Source: Flectonema sp. DT1601 (Eukaryota > Euglenozoa > Diplonemea > Diplonemida > Diplonemidae). From it: 64,000 bases of DNA. The DNA lies in NCBI GenBank assembly GCA_964019425.1, contig OZ025867.1:307697-371696 (forward strand). The letters run 5' to 3'. Below the pieces are notes generated by a model that ran no database searches, was not told the origin of the DNA, and was given only the letters and a program-made list of their open reading frames with translations. Both the position numbers and the translations under genes were made by a program. This document shows, piece by piece, positions 45,302 to 53,218 of this stretch; position 1 is the stretch's first letter; each line of letters starts with the position of its first letter.

Positions 45302-45922
45302 ATGATTCCTTCCTTTAGGACAAGAGGAGCTGTACTTTTCATGATGCCATTGAAGGGAATAGTGAAGGTAGAGACAAAGGAGGAAATAGTGAAGGTAGAG
45401 ACGAAGGAGGAAATAGTGAAGATAGAAGACACTAACCAGGAACTGACAGAGGCAGCGTGCGTCAAGATAGAAGTATTAGAAGTTGCAAATGACAGCGAAA
45501 TTGAGCCTAGCATCGCAGCCATGATGGCGCGAACGGGGGAAGAGAGTCAGAAGCGAGACACTGCAGTCGAACAGGAAAGCCAAGTGTGCTCTCAGGAAAC
45601 ATGTATTTTGAAACAAGAATTGTTAGGAATTAAGGAAGGAATGGAAGAATTGAAGAGCATGCAACAGAACATAGCACAAGTTCAGCAGCAGTTTCAGCAA
45701 CAGCAGGTATTTCTCAATAACACTATATCGAATATGTCGCAACAACAGACCTCACAGCCTGTACCACCAGCCTTCCAACCAATCCAGCCCCAACAGCTTC
45801 AGGAAAATTCACGAATCCAGTCTAGCGTGTCTAGTCTGCAATTTTTATTTATAAATAAGTTTTCGAAAAGGTGGGAAGTAACGGGCTGGGGGCTTTTGGC
45901 TCCTGCCCTATTCCCGATGTAA
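45302..45922 (+). CDS. Gln-rich coiled-coil ORF, uncertain
   Basis: A 206-codon ATG frame of unknown function. It begins with an acidic/basic repeat (KVETKEEIVKVETKEEIVKI) encoded by a 27-bp direct repeat at 45361-45429, then an acidic region and a Gln-rich coiled-coil segment (QQNIAQVQQQFQQQQVFLNN), then Pro/Gln. The last 35 or so codons look non-coding, so an unrecognised splice donor may end the exon near 45826. The composition differs from the Gag of the nearby retroelement, although both are Gln-rich. It could be a host gene fragment or the start of an old mobile-element gag. Confidence 0.4.
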   Translation: MIPSFRTRGAVLFMMPLKGIVKVETKEEIVKVETKEEIVKIEDTNQELTEAACVKIEVLEVANDSEIEPSIAAMMARTGEESQKRDTAVEQESQVCSQETCILKQELLGIKEGMEELKSMQQNIAQVQQQFQQQQVFLNNTISNMSQQQTSQPVPPAFQPIQPQQLQENSRIQSSVSSLQFLFINKFSKRWEVTGWGLLAPALFPM

Positions 45923-46581
45923 ACTTTCTTTTTTTTTTTTTTTTTTTTTTTTTTAACAGGCCCAAAGGGCGACAATGAAAGATGCTGACCAAGGGATAGT
46001 ATTCAAATGAATTTTTGTTTCAAAGAAACAAACAAGATTAAGGGAGAGGCAGAAAAAAAAAAAAAAAATAATATGAAGAGGAAATAATCAAACATGAAAA
46101 AAAAAGATAAAATAAAAATAAATAAACGTTATATATAAGCAATTTCTTTTTTTTTCCGCAATTTTTTATTTATTTATTACTTTTCTGTCCCAACGGGGCG
46201 ACAAATGAAAAATGTCCTCCCTTAGCTGAAAATGCACACTGCACCCTGTTTTATCAAGTCCTTTGTTTTTGTTTTTCTGAAAGATATCTGTAGTTGTTGT
46301 TATATTAATATGTTAGCATGAAAACGACAGCTAGGTTTATGATGATTGGGTATGTGGCTTAGGTTATCTGTTTGTTACATTTGGAAGTATTTTACAACAG
46401 GTCTATCGAACCTGTATCTGCAATGTGTGCGACCCTGGGATGGGAATATAGGAATTTAGTTATATTAATAAGGTTATCGTTCATTATTTCCAATAAAATA
46501 GAAATGTGGGAAGAACTATGGGATGGCGGAACGCAGCCCCCCCCCCCAACCCCCCCCAAGGGGGGGGAGCCACTAATAAAG
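45923..46581. other. spacer leading into the satellite, with C/G palindrome
   Basis: AT-rich with a T run (45932-45954). Two similar short motifs GGGCGACAATGAAA and GGGCGACAAATGAAA occur near 45967 and 46196. Just before the array is C11-AA-C8-AA-G8 (46537-46567). Confidence 0.6.
46537..46567. repeat. C-tract / G-tract palindrome at array border
   Basis: C11 AA C8 AA G8; the last 18 bases form a C8-AA-G8 inverted repeat immediately before the 8-bp array. It could form a hairpin, be a junction scar or be an assembly artefact. Confidence 0.7.
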
Positions 46582-46999
46582 CCCGCAAACCCACAAACCC
46601 GCAAACCCGCAAACCCGCAAACCCGCAAACCCGCAAACCCGCAAACCCGCAAACCTGCAAACCCGCAAACCTGCAAACCCGCAAACCCGCAAACCCCCAA
46701 ACCCGCAAACCCGCAAACCCGCAAACCCGCAAACCCGCAAACCCGCAAACCCGCAAACCTGCAAACTCGCATACCCGCAAACCCGCAAACCCGCAAACCC
46801 GCAAACCTGCAAACCCGCAAACCCGCAAACCCGCAAACCCGCAAACCCGCAAACCCGCAAACCCGCAAACCCGCAAACCCGCAAACCCGCAAACCCGCAA
46901 ACCCGCAAACCCGCAAACCCGCAAACCCGCAAACCCGCAAACCCGCAAACCCGCAAACCCGCAAACCCGCAAACCCGCAAACCCGCAAACCCGCAAACC
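46582..46999 (+). repeat. 8-bp tandem array (AAACCCGC)n, segment 1
   Basis: About 52 units, mostly exact, with scattered variants (CCTGC, CTCGC, CATACCC, CCCCC). A repeat of 8, which is not a multiple of 3, reads as the same stop-free octapeptide (ANPQTRKP) in all three forward frames and GFAGLRVC in all three reverse frames, explaining all the long open frames here. Confidence 0.97.
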
Positions 47000-47211
47000 A
47001 ACACTCAGACTGGGAACTGCACAAAAGGCAAGTGAAGTACGATATACTCTTATAATATTTTCCTTTTCATTGATCAATATTAAATGTTGTTTAAGTATTA
47101 TTTCTGTTCTCTTGTCTTTATTTCAGAATTATCATTTCACTGTTTCTCTTATCATTATTTCATTGTACTCATTTATTCAGGCTAGGAAGGGGTCTTAACG
47201 CAAAGCGTTTT
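47000..47211 (+). repeat. Split direct repeat A1 (copy 1)
   Basis: A 212-bp block from AACACTCAGACTGGG to AACGCAAAGCGTTTT, apparently identical to A2 at 52371-52582. It ends with the small palindrome AACGC-AAA-GCGTT and lies 8 nt before the Gag ATG, so it probably acts as promoter/leader (inference). Confidence 0.93.
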
Positions 47212-47219
47212 AAGAAAAT

Positions 47220-49256
47220 ATGCCGGATCATTATTATGATTTTTCGGTGCCCGCTAGTATCGCCGGGAAGGCGAAGGCGATACTAGGGGAGGTGGGGCGC
47301 ATGAAGGTGTCCCTGGAGGCAAGGAACCGCAGGTTCCAACAAGCGATGGGGCTGTCCGGTGGGGACAGCATTTGGATGCCCACCTGTCGGGAGGACAGCA
47401 ATTCATCCCGCAGAGCTGACAACGACAAGTTGTTAGCTCTGTGTCTCGACATCCCGGTGGGGTTGGCGAGAACGCTGTCGGCACGGACTGTGTTCGTGCT
47501 GTTGACGGGCCTGGTCGAGGTCAACGCCGATGCGGTGAAGGAGAGGATGAGAAGGCTGGGGACGATGACGGGCTCGGCACCCTCGGTTCCGTCGCCGATG
47601 ACGGGGGGGAGGTCGACCCTCATGGTGATGGAGGTGGACTCGATGGAACAGGTGCCACCGCCGGTTTTCGCGGAACCGGTTTCGGGAACGAACCCCAGTT
47701 TGGAGGGGTTGGCTCGCGCGGGAGGCATGGCCTACCGGGAGCTGAAGGGTCAGGCTGTGGCCCACCAATCGGTGACGGAGCAGTTGGCTGCTCGCCAAGC
47801 ACAACACACGACGGCCGGGGAGAACCTGGAAGTCACCGTGAGCCGGGTGGCCCAGGTGATCAACGAGCAAGCCCGGAGGCAGGTGAAGGCGGAAGAACAC
47901 ACCGCCATGGTTGAAGGTGCGGCCGAAGAGGCTTTCAACTCCGTAGCGGATAGGCAGGAAGAGCTCGGGGAGGCTGTGATGCAGATGGCGAAGGAAAAGG
48001 CCAGACAGGACGGGGTGCTGAAGACCGAGCAGCAGAAGCGGGAGGAGTTGCGGCAGCGACTCGAGCTGCAGCAAAACCTGCTGGACCAACAGAGGGAGGA
48101 GCAGGAATTACAGAAGCAGCAGCAACAAAAGCAAGAACTGCAGAGTCAATTGGCACAAGAACAGCAACAGAAGCAGATTCAACAACAGCAAGCTCAGCAA
48201 CAACAGTTCCAAGAGGATCAACGGAAGTTGGAGGAGCAGTTAAGGCTTCGGGACGAGCTGCTGAAGCAACAACAAGTGCAACAACAGGAACAGCAACGCC
48301 AGCTGGACCAGCACAAGCTGGCGGAACAAGCGAAGAGCAACGAGCAGCAGCTTCAGCAGCAGCAGCTCCAGCAACAGCAGCTGCTGCAACAGGAGCAGAA
48401 CAAGTTTCAGCAACAGGAACAACGGAGGTTGGAGGAGAGTCTGAACGCACAGCAACAGCAGATGACTCAACAACAGCAGGCGCTGCAGCAGCAGGCGCTA
48501 CAGCAGCAGGGTCTGCTGCTTCAACAACGGCAAGCACCGACAGCGCAGGACGGGCTGAGCACGGTGTTATCGCAGATGGCGACAACGCTCCACCACCTAG
48601 TACCGAAGACGAAGGTGGTCGCTTTCCCGGCAGGTATGTGCAGGGGATCGAAGGTGAAGCGCGGGTCGGACAAGGGATTCGTGGTGGATCTCGACGGTGT
48701 GACCGGGGAGGTGGTCCTGGGATTGATTGGTAGGCGGGAGTCATTCTTTGTGCTCACGCCTGAACAATTTAAAGAAGAAGGTTGGCTGTTGGCCCATTGG
48801 AATGCGGAGGTGCCTGCGGTGCAGGTGCCATTGGAACAGGCAGCGGCGCAGCATACGTTGTGGGCTGGCTACGGTGGGCGAGGTGACGTGGAGATGTCCC
48901 TCCTCCGGCGGGCGATCACGGAGAAGTTCGGAGAGGGTGGTTCGCAAGTTGCGAAGCAGATGGTAGGTCTGTTGGCGAAGACGGTGGAGGCGACCATCAA
49001 CGGTGGGGAGGAAGTGACCTTAGGGTTGCTTCACGAGATGCTGGAGTTCCAACTGATTCGGGGGGAGCACGGGAGCAGGAGTGGCGACTTGTACCTGAAG
49101 GCGCTGGCTGAGAGCTGGGAGGACCCCACCACCGCTGCGGCGAGGAAGGTAGCGTTGAAGGGTAGCAGGCCAGCCGGTTTGGTGAGGGGGACGACAACGA
49201 CCGGACAACAGCCACAACACTTTCCAAAAAACGGGGGGCGTGGTCGGGGGAATTGA
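47220..49256 (+). CDS. Gag-like protein of YR retroelement, copy 1
   Basis: A 678-residue putative structural protein. The first 260 residues are Ala/Val/Glu-rich helices, about 265-450 is an extended Gln-rich coiled coil (QQQQKQELQSQLAQEQQQKQ), and a globular C-terminal region (about 470-640, with GFVVDLDGVTGEVVLGLIG and TLWAGYGGRGDVEMSLLRRA) precedes a basic GGRGRGN end. No CCHC zinc knuckle is present. Gag is assigned by position and composition rather than homology. It ends in a single TGA (49254-49256), after which the same frame continues without another stop into the recombinase, so readthrough could give a Gag-YR fusion. The copy at 53219 encodes the same protein. Confidence 0.8.
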   Translation: MPDHYYDFSVPASIAGKAKAILGEVGRMKVSLEARNRRFQQAMGLSGGDSIWMPTCREDSNSSRRADNDKLLALCLDIPVGLARTLSARTVFVLLTGLVEVNADAVKERMRRLGTMTGSAPSVPSPMTGGRSTLMVMEVDSMEQVPPPVFAEPVSGTNPSLEGLARAGGMAYRELKGQAVAHQSVTEQLAARQAQHTTAGENLEVTVSRVAQVINEQARRQVKAEEHTAMVEGAAEEAFNSVADRQEELGEAVMQMAKEKARQDGVLKTEQQKREELRQRLELQQNLLDQQREEQELQKQQQQKQELQSQLAQEQQQKQIQQQQAQQQQFQEDQRKLEEQLRLRDELLKQQQVQQQEQQRQLDQHKLAEQAKSNEQQLQQQQLQQQQLLQQEQNKFQQQEQRRLEESLNAQQQQMTQQQQALQQQALQQQGLLLQQRQAPTAQDGLSTVLSQMATTLHHLVPKTKVVAFPAGMCRGSKVKRGSDKGFVVDLDGVTGEVVLGLIGRRESFFVLTPEQFKEEGWLLAHWNAEVPAVQVPLEQAAAQHTLWAGYGGRGDVEMSLLRRAITEKFGEGGSQVAKQMVGLLAKTVEATINGGEEVTLGLLHEMLEFQLIRGEHGSRSGDLYLKALAESWEDPTTAAARKVALKGSRPAGLVRGTTTTGQQPQHFPKNGGRGRGN

Positions 49257-49349
49257 ATCCTGGCCGTAAACAAACCCGTAGAGGGCGTCGCGGGAGGAGG
49301 GGCGGCAAGTGGGCCGCGGCCTCTCCTGGTCGGCGCGGTGCCAGCTGGA

Positions 49350-50393
49350 ATGCGACGTGGGTCAACGAGTGTCGTCGCACCGGAACCTTGCGCGAGTACG
49401 CAAGAGGGATTCCGAAAACGAAGATGCGCTGCGCAGGTGGAAGTTCCGTCGGTTTTCGGGAAGGTGGTCCTCGAACACATCCGGAGGGACGATCGACACC
49501 GTGGAGACACGATGGAAGTAAGGGTGGACCACGACACAGCGTTGGAGCGTCTGGGGGTGGTCGTCGCGTCGATGTGGGCGGACGAAACCTCGTCGAAGCG
49601 CAGAAACCTCTGGGGTCGGTTGGAACAATGGGCGTTGGCTCAGCGTCTGCCAATGTCTGCCGAAACAGCTGCGTTGTTCGTGCTGGCCACAGACGTGAGA
49701 CCGCAGGGACAGCTGCAATACGCAAAGGCGCTGTCCGGGATCTACCGGCACCTTGGTCTGGAAAACCAACCGCTCCTCAGCCTGGCAAGCGCGCTGAGGG
49801 CAAAAGGGGCGGCCGTTCCGCGTTCGCAAGCAGTTCCCATGTCAAAGGAGCAGCTGTTGGGTTGGGCGAGAAGTCTAACGGGACGTTTGAGGCTCGCGGC
49901 GTTGGTGTGTTGGAAGTCGGCTTCCCGGTGGGGAGAAGTGCACGTGCTGACGTCGGCGCATTTCGTTCTGGTGGAGGACGCGGAAGTGATCGTGGACTGG
50001 GGGACGTCGCCAAAACACCGGAGAGCAAACCCGTTCGTGCCGTCCCGTTGGGCGGTCTTGCGGGGGGATCTGGTCGGGGAGATCGCAAGCTTGTTTCGGG
50101 AGCTGGCTCCTTTCGATCGGCTGACGGATGTCACCACCGAGCGGTTGGCAGAGTTGTGGCGGGGGACTCCGGGAATGCGGGGTTTTACGGGCCACTCGAT
50201 AAAACGAGGCGCCGCCGCGGCTTTGATGCGAGCGATGGCCGAGGGAAGGCTCACAGAAGGGTACCTGGTATCACGACTGTTGAAGCACGCCGAAGACGGA
50301 ACCAACATCTCTGCAACAACGATCAGGTATTCGTCGGATTTCGTGGACACCGCCCGAGCGCTGCAAACGTGGAAGGTCACCATCCTGCTGTAG
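49350..50393 (+). CDS. Tyrosine recombinase of YR retroelement, copy 1
   Basis: A 347-residue recombinase from ATG 49350, although its frame is open from 49257, directly after the Gag stop. It would integrate the circular cDNA by strand exchange. Phage-integrase-fold signatures: Arg I in WKSASRWGEV (about 49911-49940), the H-x3-R box in TGHSIKRGAA (about 50188-50217), the second His in LLKHAEDG and the nucleophile Tyr in TIRYSSD (about 50320-50340). An N-terminal SAM-like core-binding part (NLWGRLEQWALAQRLPM and following) precedes it. All catalytic positions are present. It overlaps an open but non-coding reading of the RT frame. Confidence 0.88.
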   Translation: MRRGSTSVVAPEPCASTQEGFRKRRCAAQVEVPSVFGKVVLEHIRRDDRHRGDTMEVRVDHDTALERLGVVVASMWADETSSKRRNLWGRLEQWALAQRLPMSAETAALFVLATDVRPQGQLQYAKALSGIYRHLGLENQPLLSLASALRAKGAAVPRSQAVPMSKEQLLGWARSLTGRLRLAALVCWKSASRWGEVHVLTSAHFVLVEDAEVIVDWGTSPKHRRANPFVPSRWAVLRGDLVGEIASLFRELAPFDRLTDVTTERLAELWRGTPGMRGFTGHSIKRGAAAALMRAMAEGRLTEGYLVSRLLKHAEDGTNISATTIRYSSDFVDTARALQTWKVTILL

Positions 50394-50425
50394 TTGCGGA
50401 GGACGTTGACGACGAAGGTGAGGCG

Positions 50426-52072
50426 ATGGAAGCGGTGGCGCGGCTGTCTCCGTGCACGACGCACAGCATCATCAGGAGGGGCAAGCGGACAAGACTGCCG
50501 TCGACGGCGGAGGAACGTTCGTCGCCTTTGCATGTGAGTGGCGTTGAGACGATGGATGTTGACGGACTCAGACGTAGGATGACTGATGTTGCGAGGGATA
50601 GGTTCGATCAGGTGTGGAACTTGACCTTTTATCCGGAGGTGGGGAAGTTGAGTCGCTCGTCGTCTACTTCATCTTTCGCTGGGAGGCACGCTGCGGAGTT
50701 GCTGAGGAACGGGATCGCGCGAGCTGCGAGTGGACCGGGGAGAGCGGTGAACGTTCCATTCACCGTGGTGGAGGAGAAGCCGGAGGGACTGCGGCAGCGG
50801 TTCATCCTTTGGACGAGGGATGCGAATGGTTGGGCCGAAGAAGCTTACGAAGCTCACGTCCCGCTGTTCCACATCTCAAAATATTTGGATCGGGTTCTGA
50901 CCGAGGTTGGCTCGACACGGGATTTCAAGACAGGTTTTTATGCTATTGAAATCCCGGAGGAAGCGAGAGATCTCTTCCGATTCAAGACGACGGAGGGTGA
51001 ATGGTTCGAGCTGTGCCGTTTACCGATGGGGCATGTCTGCGCGCCGGAGCTGATGCACTCTTTGGCAGCGGCGGCTGCGGGGGATCCAGCTTACGTGCGA
51101 CGTCAGTGGGCTGCCAGGGATGTTGGCGTTGACGTGTTCATCGACAACATTCGGTACACGGGGACGGAAGGCGCGGTGTTGGCGGCGACGGTGAATCTCG
51201 ATGCTGCGGCGGCGGATTTCCGTCTTACATGGAAGCCGTCTGACTCGAATACGGCGGTGAGCAAGTACACATTTTTGGGTGTGGACTTTGACCACGAGGC
51301 GTCGTCGGTCATGCCGTCAGCGAAGATCCGGCGGAAGTTGGCGGCGGTGGACTTGTCGTCTGTGACGGCGAGTCAGTTGGAGTCGATGGCTGGGAGGCTG
51401 ATGCATGCGTCGGCGATCGCTGCGGCGTCTCCGGGGAAATACTGGTATGCCTTGAAGTTCTTGCGGAGGTTGTCGAACGGTTTGAACCGCGGGGTGAGGC
51501 AGGTGCATGATGTAGTGTCGGTCCCTGTTTCGGTCGCGATGGAGTTGCGCAGTTGGTCGGCTGCCGCTGTGACGAGGAGGGTGGTTGCGCGGGAGCCAGA
51601 TCAAGATGGGTTCACGACGTTCGTGGATGCGTCGTTGAGAGGTTGGGGTGGAGTGGTTGTGAACGACAGGACGGCCGAGGTTACTGTCTTGGGGGATGCG
51701 TGGGGTCCTTCGGAACAGTCGCTCCACATCAATGTTCTCGAGGGGATGGCGTTCAGGAACACGGTCTCGGGGATGCCGGTTTGCTGTGATGGCAAGCGAA
51801 TGTCCATCTGGATCGACAACACGTCAGTCATTGGCGTAGCACGGAAGAAGATGTCAGTCCGATCGCAACGGCTGAACGATGCGGTCGTGCAGGCCATCGA
51901 TGTGCTGGCAGACAGAAAGGTTAGTTTCTGTATTGCTTATGTGAAGTCAGCGCTGAACCCAGCAGACTTGCCATCGAGGGTGGATCCAGGAGTTATAGGC
52001 TCATCGGAGCATCAGCGGGAAGTTGAACTTGCGGTGAGGGCCTTTCTGACTCGCGATGTGGTGGTGGTGTGA
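50426..52072 (+). CDS. Reverse transcriptase-RNase H of YR retroelement, copy 1
   Basis: A 548-residue polyprotein; the frame is open much further upstream (to 49253), but that part is the GC-rich shadow of YR. ATG 50426 lies 33 nt after the YR stop; ATG 50552 is an alternative. RT motifs: FELCRLPMGHVCAPELMHSL (about 193-213) and the polymerase box VFIDNIRY (about 236-243), where the usual second Asp of Y-x-D-D is Asn. RNase H motifs: FVDASLRGWGG, HINVLEGMAF, IWIDNTSVIG and NPADLPSR, giving the D-E-D carboxylates and the typical DIRS-type tail. The TGA stop sits within the first bases of repeat B1. YR to RT expression would need reinitiation or a -1 shift. Confidence 0.9.
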   Translation: MEAVARLSPCTTHSIIRRGKRTRLPSTAEERSSPLHVSGVETMDVDGLRRRMTDVARDRFDQVWNLTFYPEVGKLSRSSSTSSFAGRHAAELLRNGIARAASGPGRAVNVPFTVVEEKPEGLRQRFILWTRDANGWAEEAYEAHVPLFHISKYLDRVLTEVGSTRDFKTGFYAIEIPEEARDLFRFKTTEGEWFELCRLPMGHVCAPELMHSLAAAAAGDPAYVRRQWAARDVGVDVFIDNIRYTGTEGAVLAATVNLDAAAADFRLTWKPSDSNTAVSKYTFLGVDFDHEASSVMPSAKIRRKLAAVDLSSVTASQLESMAGRLMHASAIAAASPGKYWYALKFLRRLSNGLNRGVRQVHDVVSVPVSVAMELRSWSAAAVTRRVVAREPDQDGFTTFVDASLRGWGGVVVNDRTAEVTVLGDAWGPSEQSLHINVLEGMAFRNTVSGMPVCCDGKRMSIWIDNTSVIGVARKKMSVRSQRLNDAVVQAIDVLADRKVSFCIAYVKSALNPADLPSRVDPGVIGSSEHQREVELAVRAFLTRDVVVV

Positions 52073-52370
52073 CGGTGCCAACCTTTCCCCCGGCCGATTT
52101 TAGGCCGTGGTCGAACATGCAATTGTACAAGCATGCGGTGCCGTTTTCCCATTACCCCTTCGTGAATGAGTTGCTTCGTGTTAACTTGGTTCTCCTTTGT
52201 CTTTCTCATCATCATTTTATTCAGCTGAGAAAATGGGAAAGCTAAGACGACATGGGCTTATGATGCTAGTATCTTGTTATGTGGTTAATTCGTGTGATTG
52301 TTTTTATCAGACTCTCCTTTATGACTTTTCCTTTTCAACAGTACTTCACTGAGAATGCCGAGCGGTTCCC
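52068..52370 (+). repeat. Split direct repeat B1 (copy 1)
   Basis: A 303-bp block from TGTGACGGTGCC to GAGCGGTTCCC, apparently identical to B2 at 52600-52902. Near its start is a hairpin CGGCC-GATTTTA-GGCCG. It overlaps the RT stop codon. Confidence 0.92.
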
Positions 52371-52582
52371 AACACTCAGACTGGGAACTGCACAAAAGGC
52401 AAGTGAAGTACGATATACTCTTATAATATTTTCCTTTTCATTGATCAATATTAAATGTTGTTTAAGTATTATTTCTGTTCTCTTGTCTTTATTTCAGAAT
52501 TATCATTTCACTGTTTCTCTTATCATTATTTCATTGTACTCATTTATTCAGGCTAGGAAGGGGTCTTAACGCAAAGCGTTTT
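52371..52582 (+). repeat. Split direct repeat A2 (copy 1)
   Basis: 212 bp, joined directly to B1 (GGTTCCC|AACACTC). This B-A junction is what a circular intermediate would contain. Confidence 0.92.
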
Positions 52583-52599
52583 CCCACCCGCCCTACCCC

Positions 52600-52902
52600 T
52601 GTGACGGTGCCAACCTTTCCCCCGGCCGATTTTAGGCCGTGGTCGAACATGCAATTGTACAAGCATGCGGTGCCGTTTTCCCATTACCCCTTCGTGAATG
52701 AGTTGCTTCGTGTTAACTTGGTTCTCCTTTGTCTTTCTCATCATCATTTTATTCAGCTGAGAAAATGGGAAAGCTAAGACGACATGGGCTTATGATGCTA
52801 GTATCTTGTTATGTGGTTAATTCGTGTGATTGTTTTTATCAGACTCTCCTTTATGACTTTTCCTTTTCAACAGTACTTCACTGAGAATGCCGAGCGGTTC
52901 CC
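52600..52902 (+). repeat. Split direct repeat B2 (copy 1)
   Basis: 303 bp, separated from A2 by a 17-bp C-rich spacer (CCCACCCGCCCTACCCC). It ends at the return to the 8-bp array. Confidence 0.92.
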
Positions 52903-52998
52903 CGCAAACCCGCAAACCCGCAAACCCGCAAACCCGCAAACCCGCAAACCCGCAAACCCGCAAACCCGCAAACCCGCAAACCCGCAAACCCGCAAACC
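52903..52998 (+). repeat. 8-bp tandem array, segment 2 (12 units)
   Basis: 96 bp, exactly twelve perfect units, between element copies 1 and 2. Confidence 0.97.
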
Positions 52999-53210
52999 AA
53001 CACTCAGACTGGGAACTGCACAAAAGGCAAGTGAAGTACGATATACTCTTATAATATTTTCCTTTTCATTGATCAATATTAAATGTTGTTTAAGTATTAT
53101 TTCTGTTCTCTTGTCTTTATTTCAGAATTATCATTTCACTGTTTCTCTTATCATTATTTCATTGTACTCATTTATTCAGGCTAGGAAGGGGTCTTAACGC
53201 AAAGCGTTTT
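52999..53210 (+). repeat. Split direct repeat A1 (copy 2)
   Basis: The 212-bp A block, same as A1/A2 of copy 1. Confidence 0.92.
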
Positions 53211-53218
53211 AAGAAAAT

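Larger units (their letters stand above)
47000..52902 (+). mobile_element. Full-length YR retrotransposon, copy 1 (VIPER/TATE-like)
   Basis: A 5.9-kb element with split direct repeats (A1, then ORFs, then B1-A2-B2) and three coding units in order Gag, tyrosine recombinase, RT-RNase H. This order is that of kinetoplastid VIPER elements; DIRS and Ngaro place YR last. No integrase, protease, methyltransferase or SGNH hydrolase domain is visible. It sits between 8-bp repeats with no target duplication, as expected when a YR inserts a circular DNA intermediate. ORFs are intact and A1 equals A2, so it looks young and possibly active. GC content of the ORFs is far above that of the host genes. Confidence 0.9.

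Noticed and set aside
46372-47198. Overlapping 140-230-codon frames on both strands
   Set aside because: Same 8-bp repeat artefact, with short unrelated ends.
47234-49725. Long antisense frames (164-269 codons) opposite Gag and RT
   Set aside because: GC-rich shadow frames; identical in both element copies, without domains, opposite clear coding sequence.
49253-50425. N-terminal 390 residues of the 939-codon RT frame
   Set aside because: Begins with TTG and is the shifted reading of YR; composition is Arg/Gly-rich with no domain.
47000-52582. A1 and A2 as LTRs of a Ty1/Ty3-like element
   Set aside because: No integrase or protease, a YR is present, B repeats are offset from A in split-repeat fashion, and there is no target duplication.
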